A stretch of 5,027 nt of DNA, from the NCBI GenBank assembly GCA_902805985.1, contig CADCUW010000331.1, forward strand, positions 1-5,027. The letters run 5' to 3'. Below the pieces are notes generated by a model. It was not told where the DNA came from, searched no databases, and was given only the letters and a program-made list of their open reading frames with translations. Source of the stretch: an uncultured Rubrobacteraceae bacterium. Lineage in GTDB: Bacteria; Actinomycetota; Rubrobacteria; Rubrobacterales; Rubrobacteraceae. This document shows, piece by piece, positions 1 through 3,776 of this stretch. Within the stretch, counting starts at the first letter, position 1. Each line of letters opens with the position of its first letter. The position numbers and the translations under genes were made by a program.

Positions 1-199
1 GCTGGCCCCGGTCTTCCATGAAGTCCTTAGAGAACGACCCGAGGCTCCCGTACAAAGCCTCCCACGAGTGCCGCCGCGGGAGCAGCACTACCGCGTTGCC
101 CACCTTCTTGACGAACACCTCCTCCCCCTCGAAGCGGAACCCCTTGGGCAGCCTCACCGCCTGGCTCCTGCCGTTCATGAAAAGCTTCGCGGTCTCCAT
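1..199 (-). CDS. vapB: VapB-type (AbrB/SpoVT fold) antitoxin, N-terminal part, cut by window edge
   Basis: Reading leftward from an ATG at 199-197, 66 codons stay open to the left edge. The protein begins METAKLFMNGRSQAVRLPKG and continues FRFEGEEVFVKKVGNAVVLLP. This is the characteristic swapped-hairpin AbrB-type DNA-binding domain of VapB antitoxins (NGRSQAVRLPK...F, V.V...G..V.L.P). The following SWEALYGSLGSFSKDF segment looks like the start of the toxin-wrapping C-terminal tail. VapB neutralises a PIN-domain RNase (VapC) and autorepresses the operon. The cognate vapC would lie to the left, outside the window, so the pairing is inferred. GAGGAGG lies upstream with a 6-nt spacer, which fixes the start. 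Typical VapB proteins have about 70-85 residues, so only a short tail is missing. The family call is firm; activity is untested. Confidence 0.88.
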   Translation of the reverse strand, partial: METAKLFMNGRSQAVRLPKGFRFEGEEVFVKKVGNAVVLLPRRHSWEALYGSLGSFSKDFMEDRGQ

Positions 200-215
200 C
201 TATCGCCTCCTCGCC

Positions 216-238
216 GGTATAGACCGTTAGTATATACC
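216..238 (-). promoter_or_regulatory. Inverted repeat and -10 box of the vapB promoter, probable autoregulatory operator
   Basis: GGTATA (216-221) and TATACC (233-238) form an inverted repeat with an 11-bp spacer. On the minus strand the sequence TATACT (234-229) inside it is a good -10 hexamer about 30 nt before the vapB start codon. No convincing -35 is visible in the GC-rich DNA to the right. VapB/VapBC complexes usually bind palindromes overlapping their own promoter, so an autoregulatory operator is the natural inference. Confidence 0.5.
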
Positions 239-239
239 A

Positions 240-560
240 GCCTGGGGCCGCCGGCCTACCGCCCACTGGGTCGCGACGGGTTCCCGCAGCGGGCCCCCGC
301 CCCCTGTGTTGCGCAAAGCGCGTCCACGTAGGCAACAAACGGGCGCGGGGGTAAGGGGGCGACGGGACAGCGGGTGCGGTTTACGCGGGTTACGCGGCGC
401 CGTCTACGACCCAGGGACATCCGTTTCCTTACATTTTTATGCGGCGCCACGACATCTTGTGGTCGACCTTTGGTCCCCGGAAGCTCGAAACCGATCGGGA
501 AGGACGATTCGGGCGCCATTCATCCAGGATCGTGGATACGGGTTTCGGAGAACGCCTCTT
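240..560. other. Gene-poor intergenic stretch, no supported feature
   Basis: No frame here has coding character on either strand: open frames are Arg/Pro/Ser-rich shadows without Shine-Dalgarno sequences or recognisable motifs. The stretch includes an AT-richer patch near 425-440, unusual against the surrounding GC-rich DNA, and a short direct repeat around 382-400 (GGTTTACGCG followed by GGTTACGCGG). It separates the vapB promoter from the MITE-like element at 561. I see no convincing promoter, RNA gene or transposase remnant. Confidence 0.5.
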
Positions 561-705
561 CTGAAACTGTCTGATAAATGGCTGGAGGACGTTCCGGGCC
601 TGCATTTCGGTGGCGCGCAACGGCGATCGGGTGCGTGTTCGGCCCCTCTGAGCTGCTTTTTGGGTCGCGCTTCGGGACCCAGTTCGATTTATCAGACAGT
701 CTCAG
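561..705. mobile_element. MITE-like element with 19-bp terminal inverted repeats
   Basis: The left end CTGAAACTGTCTGATAAAT (561-579) is the reverse complement of the right end ATTTATCAGACAGTCTCAG (687-705) with one mismatch in 19. The ends enclose 107 bp without coding capacity, so the unit is 145 bp. Internally TGGGTC (661-666) and GACCCA (676-681) form a small hairpin. Short size, near-perfect terminal repeats and location in an intergenic gap are what a non-autonomous transposon (MITE) or an internally deleted IS would show. I see no clear target-site duplication, and the outer TGA/TCA trinucleotides merely continue the inverted symmetry. Folded as RNA it would be a long hairpin, so a structured RNA or terminator for the gene at 778 is an alternative. 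Confidence 0.55.
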
Positions 706-777
706 CACGAAGTTCGGAGAATAGCCCTCCTACGAGCTACGGTGAATAGAGCTCCCCGATCCCCGACCGGCTCCTCG

Positions 778-1290
778 TCATGGCCCGCAGTTGAACCTGA
801 GCTCGTCCTGGCGGTCGGCGTCCAAGCTCCCGCTCTCCGATCCACCGACACAGATGACGTCCCTCTGCCCATCGGAGGTGTCGATGAGCTCGTTGCTGCC
901 CCGGCCCGCGAAGACTTTGTCCCGGCCGCTGCCGGCGTAGATGCGGTCCGACCCCGAGTCCCCGTCGGCCAGGTCCTGGCCGTCGCCGGCGTAGATGGTG
1001 TCGTCTCCGGGGCCGCCGTAGAGCTTGTCCCTGCCCCCGTTGCCGTAGAGGGTGTCGTCGTTCTCTCCCCCGCGGATCCGGTCATCTCCGGAGTAGCCCA
1101 GTATGGCGTCGTCGCCGCCGTAGCCGCTCATGGTGTCGTCGCCGCCATAGCCGCGCAGGACGTCGCGGCCTCCCGATCCCCTGAGGGTGTCGTCGCGAGC
1201 GGTGCCCTTGACCACCTCGGCTAGCGCCACCCCGCTTGCCAGGATCAACGCGAAGACCACGGCTGTGACCAGGAATGTCGTCCGTCTCAT
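778..1290 (-). CDS. Secreted RTX/hemolysin-type calcium-binding repeat protein
   Basis: The 170-residue protein starts with a Sec signal peptide: MRRTT, a hydrophobic core at about residues 6-20, and a VALA site with predicted cleavage after Ala24. Residues 29-136 are twelve consecutive nonapeptides of the GGxGxDxUx type (for example GYGGDDTMS, GGPGDDTIY), which fold as a calcium-binding beta-roll. The last units are degenerate. The C-terminus (DVICVGG...DADRQDELRFNC) carries Cys147 and Cys168 in the spacing seen at the end of many actinobacterial RTX-like proteins, probably a disulfide cap. No catalytic domain is present, so this is a bare calcium-binding roll of unknown role on or outside the cell. 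There is no type I exporter nearby, consistent with Sec export. I chose ATG 1290 over an in-frame ATG at 1308 because AAGGGG precedes it by 7 nt and the signal peptide then starts directly. Confidence 0.85.
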   Translation of the reverse strand: MRRTTFLVTAVVFALILASGVALAEVVKGTARDDTLRGSGGRDVLRGYGGDDTMSGYGGDDAILGYSGDDRIRGGENDDTLYGNGGRDKLYGGPGDDTIYAGDGQDLADGDSGSDRIYAGSGRDKVFAGRGSNELIDTSDGQRDVICVGGSESGSLDADRQDELRFNCGP

Positions 1291-1294
1291 CTGC

Positions 1295-1318
1295 CCACCC
1301 CTTGCCATAGAGGGGCGG
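1295..1318 (-). promoter_or_regulatory. Hairpin covering the Shine-Dalgarno of the RTX gene
   Basis: CCCCT (1298-1302) and AGGGG (1311-1315) form a 5-bp stem with an 8-nt loop, extended by two more G-C pairs (1295-1296 with 1317-1318) across one mismatch. On the minus-strand transcript the AAGGGG ribosome-binding site of the RTX gene lies in this stem, so folding could limit translation. The stem is short in an already GC-rich leader, so it may be incidental. Confidence 0.3.
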
Positions 1319-1348
1319 TACCCCCACCCCGGATACAGGGGACCGGGC

Positions 1349-1401
1349 CAAACTAGGCCACAAAAAGCGCAACGTATGGCTGCAGCCGGGCTTGGCAGAA
1401 A
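1349..1401 (+). repeat. 53-bp repeat, left copy (inverted partner at 2686-2738)
   Basis: This copy begins CAAACTAGGCCAC, contains the perfect palindrome GGCTGCAGCC (1378-1387) and ends GGCTTGGCAGAAA. The reverse complement of 2686-2738 matches it at 52 of 53 positions; the single difference is A versus G at position 1362. Similarity stops abruptly at the outer side (1348/2739) and decays gradually on the inner side, where both copies carry a hairpin. Such identity over 53 bp in non-coding DNA is far beyond chance. It could be the terminal repeat of a mobile cassette, a dispersed intergenic repeat, or a recombination site. Confidence 0.9.
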
Positions 1402-1421
1402 TTACGAAAGGTCCTTGGTTC

Positions 1422-1437
1422 TTCCGGCTGGCCGGAA
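1422..1437. repeat. Hairpin next to the left 53-bp repeat
   Basis: TTCCGG (1422-1427) and CCGGAA (1432-1437) pair around a CTGG loop. It sits about 20 bp inside the left 53-bp repeat, at the position where the right copy has a larger hairpin (2646-2676), and short patches of similarity connect it to the core. It could terminate transcription leaving the VOC gene, but there is no U-tract. Confidence 0.4.
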
Positions 1438-1473
1438 AGTCCCGAAAGTGGCCTGCTTCCGCTCCCCGGCCGA

Positions 1474-1496
1474 CACCGCGGAGCCCGGCGGCGGTG
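1474..1496 (-). terminator. Possible stem-loop downstream of the VOC gene
   Basis: CACCGC (1474-1479) and GCGGTG (1491-1496) form a 6-bp stem with an 11-nt loop, beginning 33 bp after the VOC stop codon on the minus strand. There is no T-run, as is common in high-GC actinobacteria, so the terminator role is only a suggestion. Confidence 0.25.
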
Positions 1497-1529
1497 CCCG
1501 GAACGGGGACCTAGACGAGCGACCGCGGA

Positions 1530-1928
1530 TCAGCGCTCGAACCGTCTGACAGCGTCCGCGCCGACCGGGGTGAAGAAGTTGATCAGGTTGCCGTCGGGAT
1601 CGCGGAACAGCAGGGACCGGTTGCCCCAGGGCATCGTCGTCGGCTCTTTGACGAACTCGCCGACGAAGTCCTTGAGCCTCTCGTGCTCCTTGTCGACGTC
1701 GTCGACGCGGAACTCGACGATGGCGGTGTGGTTGTCCGCCGGACGCGCGGCTCCTTCCCCGAACAGCCGCACGGTGCGAGTCTGGCCGATCGCCAAAGTG
1801 CAGGAAGGTGTGACCACCTCCGCGAAGTCCTCCGTGCCCCACCGGGTCTCGAGCCCGAGGACCCGTTCGTAGAACGCGACCATCCCCTCGACGTCGTCGG
1901 TGATCAACCGCACTGAGACAAAGTCCAC
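1530..1928 (-). CDS. VOC-superfamily (glyoxalase/bleomycin-resistance fold) protein
   Basis: The 132-residue protein has the two beta-alpha-beta-beta-beta modules of the vicinal-oxygen-chelate fold. The first runs over residues 3-56 (VSVRLITDDVEGMVAFYERVLGL, with the family FY..VLG motif at 19-25). The second runs over about 67-122 and ends SLLFRDPDGNLINFFTP, the hallmark DPDGN motif at 110-114. Usual VOC metal-ligand positions are altered: Arg7 stands where strand 1 often has His, and Asn117 where Glu usually follows DPDGN. A classical metal-dependent lyase is therefore doubtful, and binding or sequestration of a small molecule is possible. The GTG at 1928 is chosen because AAGGAG lies 6 nt upstream; an in-frame GTG at 1952 has no ribosome-binding site. 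It is divergent from the TetR gene and probably its regulatory target. The substrate is unknown. Confidence 0.85.
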   Translation of the reverse strand: MDFVSVRLITDDVEGMVAFYERVLGLETRWGTEDFAEVVTPSCTLAIGQTRTVRLFGEGAARPADNHTAIVEFRVDDVDKEHERLKDFVGEFVKEPTTMPWGNRSLLFRDPDGNLINFFTPVGADAVRRFER

Positions 1929-1970
1929 GATGCACTCCTTTAGCTCCTGCACAAACGCGTCGCTGTGTGC

Positions 1971-1987
1971 TACGCTACGGTAGCGTA
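1971..1987. promoter_or_regulatory. Perfect 17-bp palindromic operator between VOC and TetR genes
   Basis: TACGCTAC, a central G1979 and GTAGCGTA form a perfect inverted repeat in the 154-bp divergent intergenic region. It is 43 bp before the VOC start and 96 bp before the TetR start. Length, symmetry and position fit a TetR-family operator that represses both divergent promoters. AT-rich TATCGTATAG just to its right (1986-1995) could contain a -10 box for the rightward promoter. That the neighbouring TetR binds here is inference from position. Confidence 0.7.
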
Positions 1988-2082
1988 TCGTATAGGAGGT
2001 AGGGAATCAAGACGCACCTGGGTATCGAGCTCGGACCCGGCGGCGCGGGACGGGAGTCGCCGACGAAGGACGGAGGTGCCCG

Positions 2083-2640
2083 GTGGGCCTAGACCGTCGC
2101 GTGCACCGCTCGAGGGAGGCCGTGCTGGGGGCGACGTTCGAGCTCCTGACCGAAAGCGGGTTGGGCGGTGTGAGTGTCGACGAGGTGTCACGGCGATCCG
2201 GCGTCGCCAAGACGACCATCTATCGGCACTGGGACACGCGGTCCGACCTCATCTTGGACGCGTGCGCCCGGATCAGCGCCGATCAGGAAGCGCCCGACAC
2301 CGGCAGCTTCGAAGGAGACGCCACGGCCCTTCTCACCGGCATCGCGCGGCTTCTGCGAACCGCGAATTGGTCCTCGGTGGTGCCGTCGATCGTCGACGCT
2401 GCCGAGCGCGACCCGGAGGTCGCCGCGATCCACGGCAGGATCCAGAGGGGGCACACGGCGCCGTTGCGCGAGATCATCGGGCGCGCGGTGCGCAACGGAG
2501 AGCTGCCTCCGGATACCGACGCGTCCGCGATGACGGCGGCCCTGGTCGGCCCCCTCTTTTACCGGCGCTGGTTCTCCCGCGAACCGATCGGCGAAGATTT
2601 CGTCAGATCGACCGTCCGGACCGTGATCGGCGGGCGGTAG
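2083..2640 (+). CDS. TetR/AcrR-family transcriptional regulator
   Basis: The 185-residue protein has an N-terminal TetR helix-turn-helix at about residues 10-55 (REAVLGATFELLTESGLGGVSVDEVSRRSGVAKTTIYRHW). The recognition helix is GVAKTTIYRHW, and TRSDLILDA follows as the start of helix 4. The all-helical C-terminal half (60-185, with AALVGPLFYRRWF near the end) resembles the TetR_C_11-type ligand and dimerisation domain and would bind an unknown small molecule. Its length is typical. GTG is chosen because GGAGG lies 6 nt upstream; the frame stays open back to 1996 but has no other start codon. The leader is about 95 bp after the palindrome at 1971-1987, the likely operator. It is expected to repress itself and the divergent VOC gene, released by the substrate or inducer. 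Confidence 0.92.
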   Translation: MGLDRRVHRSREAVLGATFELLTESGLGGVSVDEVSRRSGVAKTTIYRHWDTRSDLILDACARISADQEAPDTGSFEGDATALLTGIARLLRTANWSSVVPSIVDAAERDPEVAAIHGRIQRGHTAPLREIIGRAVRNGELPPDTDASAMTAALVGPLFYRRWFSREPIGEDFVRSTVRTVIGGR

Positions 2641-2645
2641 GGCGC

Positions 2646-2676
2646 GTTCCCGGCCCTCCCGGAGGAGTCCGGGAAC
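2646..2676 (+). terminator. Strong stem-loop right after the TetR gene
   Basis: GTTCCCGG (2646-2653) pairs perfectly with CCGGGAAC (2669-2676), and the 15-nt interior can form four further pairs (CTCC with GGAG) around a CGGA loop. It starts 5 bp after the TetR stop. No U-tract follows, so it is either a U-less terminator or part of the extended right-hand repeat, where it mirrors the smaller hairpin at 1422-1437. Confidence 0.5.
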
Positions 2677-2685
2677 TTGCCGTGG

Positions 2686-2738
2686 TTTCTGCCAAGCCCG
2701 GCTGCAGCCATACGTTGCGCTTTTCGTGGCCTAGTTTG
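2686..2738 (-). repeat. 53-bp repeat, right copy (inverted partner at 1349-1401)
   Basis: Reverse complement of the left copy with one substitution (G for A, opposite position 1362). It includes the same GGCTGCAGCC palindrome (2700-2709). Its outer edge at 2738 abuts a GC3-biased reading frame that lacks a proper start, consistent with the repeat edge being a junction. Confidence 0.9.
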
Positions 2739-2739
2739 C

Positions 2740-2829
2740 TTGAGGAGTGTCGCCAACGTCAACACCGGGGACGTGATCGCGGCGCTGGACCGGGCCGAGG
2801 AGCTCCTCCTCGGGCTGGGGCACGCCTGA
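2740..2829 (+). pseudogene. 3' remnant of an unidentified gene next to the right repeat
   Basis: From the edge of the 53-bp repeat, the frame reads LRSVANVNTGDVIAALDRAEELLLGLGHA and then TGA at 2827-2829. From GTC at 2749 to the stop every codon ends in G or C, matching real genes of this window, and the composition (Ala/Leu/Glu-rich helix) is protein-like. There is no ATG or GTG start with a Shine-Dalgarno; only a TTG at 2740 could start it. I infer the C-terminal end of a gene whose 5' part was lost when the repeat or cassette arrived. The family is not recognised. A very short real ORF or a chance open frame remain possible. Confidence 0.45.
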
Positions 2830-2865
2830 GGCGGAGCCCAAGGCGGAGCCTAGGGCGGTGCCCTA
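2830..2865 (+). repeat. Three tandem 12-bp units with a hairpin, possible terminator
   Basis: The units GGCGGAGCCCAA, GGCGGAGCCTAG and GGCGGTGCCCTA follow each other directly after the stop of the gene remnant. The last unit and its left neighbour form a perfect 6-bp hairpin TAGGGC-ggt-GCCCTA (2851-2865). It may be the terminator of the lost gene; there is no T-tract. Confidence 0.5.
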
Positions 2866-2886
2866 CCAGGCGGGGTGCGGTTGGGG

Positions 2887-2916
2887 TAGAATAGGGGACT
2901 GACCCGTCTATAGACG
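2887..2916 (+). promoter_or_regulatory. Candidate promoter and palindrome upstream of the response regulator
   Basis: TAGAAT (2887-2892) is a good actinobacterial -10 hexamer 85 bp before the response-regulator start, though no clear -35 is present 16-18 bp upstream. Thirteen bases after it lies the perfect 12-bp palindrome CGTCTATAGACG (2905-2916), near the expected transcription start or early leader. It could be an operator, for example for autoregulation, but nothing identifies the binding protein. Confidence 0.4.
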
Positions 2917-2976
2917 TGGGCGATCTCTGTAGCTTCTTCGAGTATGGACCTTGTTCATGCGGAAGGAGCGCACGAA

Positions 2977-3666
2977 ATGACCACACGGGTGCATCTCGCA
3001 GACGACCACACCATGTTCAGGGAGGGCCTCGAGGCCATCCTCGCCTCCCAAGATGGCATAGAGGTGGTCGGCACCACCTCTACCGGTCCCGAGGCCGTCG
3101 AGCGGGTGGCCACTACAAAGCCAGACGTCATCATCACGCAGCTGGACATGCAGCCCAAGAGCGCCCAGGAGATCATCTCGGGGCTACGCGAGGTCTCACC
3201 CGATTCCAGGATCGTGGTGCTCACCCTGTGGGACAACCTGCGCTACGTGCAGGCGATCTCCAGGATGGGCATAGACGCCTACCTGCACAAGTCCTCCTCC
3301 GCAGACGAGCTCGTCGCCACCCTGGAGGCCGTGACCCACGACCCCGGGGGCGGAAACGCGGTGATCTCCATGCCCCGCGCCCTGCTGGAGCGCCTCGGCG
3401 ACGAGCCGGTTGGCGCCCTCTCCGAGCGGGAGACCGAGGTCATCGTGCTGGCAGCCCGCGGGCTCTCCAACCGACTGATAAGCGAGGAGCTGCAACTCGC
3501 GGAGGCGACGGTCAAGCGCCACCTGGCCAACATCTACCAGAAGGTAGGGGTCCACTCCAGGAACGACGCGGTGAGGAAGGCGCTTGTGGAGCAGTGGATC
3601 GGCATCCACGAGATCACCTTCGCCTCAGCCGACGGGGAAGGCTCCCGGGACGGACAGGGCGGCTAG
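2977..3666 (+). CDS. NarL/LuxR-type response regulator with atypical receiver (Gln at phosphoacceptor site)
   Basis: The 229-residue protein has an N-terminal receiver (about 3-120) and a C-terminal LuxR-type helix-turn-helix (147-207: LSERETEVIVLAARGLSNRLISEELQLAEATVKRHLANIYQKVGV). Receiver landmarks are Asp9-Asp10, Thr83 (VVLT) and Lys105 (YLHK). However, the segment that normally reads PDVVLLDxxMP here reads PDVIITQLDMQP, putting Gln55 (CAG at 3139-3141) in place of the phosphorylated Asp; Asp57 is two residues off. It is therefore probably not phosphorylated canonically and may act constitutively or by another signal. ATG 2977 is preceded by AAGGAG with an 8-nt spacer; an ATG at 2944 in frame has no ribosome-binding site. 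The C-terminal tail (DGEGSRDGQGG) is encoded by one unit of a tandem duplication. The convergent kinase downstream is a candidate partner. Confidence 0.92.
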   Translation: MTTRVHLADDHTMFREGLEAILASQDGIEVVGTTSTGPEAVERVATTKPDVIITQLDMQPKSAQEIISGLREVSPDSRIVVLTLWDNLRYVQAISRMGIDAYLHKSSSADELVATLEAVTHDPGGGNAVISMPRALLERLGDEPVGALSERETEVIVLAARGLSNRLISEELQLAEATVKRHLANIYQKVGVHSRNDAVRKALVEQWIGIHEITFASADGEGSRDGQGG

Positions 3667-3716
3667 GCCCACCAGACGGGGAAGGCTCCCGGGACGGACA
3701 GGGCGTCTAGGCCCAC
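3631..3716 (+). repeat. 44-bp tandem duplication spanning the response-regulator stop codon
   Basis: The stretch from 3631 (GACGGGGAAGGCTCCCGGGA...) recurs from 3675 with period 44 bp. The first 42 positions match apart from one (G versus T at unit position 32). The first unit encodes the last eleven residues and the TAG stop of the response regulator; the second lies in the 110-bp gap before the convergent kinase stop. The period is not a multiple of three, so the duplicate is out of frame. Each unit contains the palindrome TCCCGGGA. Confidence 0.9.
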
Positions 3717-3776
3717 GTACGGCGTCGGGTCCTATTCACCGAACTTCGGGCGTGGGGGGTTCTACGAAGTCCACGG

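Larger units (their letters stand above)
1349..2738. mobile_element. Candidate inverted-repeat-bounded cassette carrying VOC and TetR genes
   Basis: Two inverted 53-bp repeats with hairpins on their inner sides enclose exactly two divergent genes and their shared operator, 1390 bp in all. No transposase or recombinase lies inside, and I see no target-site duplication outside. If real it would be a non-autonomous, transporin-like cassette moved in trans, or a segment that can invert by recombination between the repeats. Alternatively the repeats are a dispersed intergenic family that happens to follow both genes. Confidence 0.35.

Noticed and set aside
524..536. 13-bp match CCAGGATCGTGG(A/T) between 524 and the response-regulator gene near 3207
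   Set aside because: Short, in unrelated contexts (intergenic versus coding) and expected by chance in a 5-kb GC-rich window.
306..749. A 147-codon plus-strand frame through the MITE-like region
   Set aside because: Ser/Arg-rich composition, no ribosome-binding site, and it runs through both terminal repeats; not a credible protein.
1929..1952. GTG at 1952 as the VOC start
   Set aside because: Lacks a Shine-Dalgarno; the AAGGAG inside this extension positions GTG 1928, which begins at the first VOC strand.
1965..2894. A 309-codon open frame on the plus strand across the TetR gene
   Set aside because: It is Arg/Pro-rich, has no Shine-Dalgarno or domain motif, and overlaps the well-supported TetR gene in another frame; it is a GC-driven shadow.
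2944..2976. ATG at 2944 as the response-regulator start
   Set aside because: No ribosome-binding site precedes it, and the extra eleven residues lie before the first receiver strand; the AAGGAG at 2963 points to ATG 2977.
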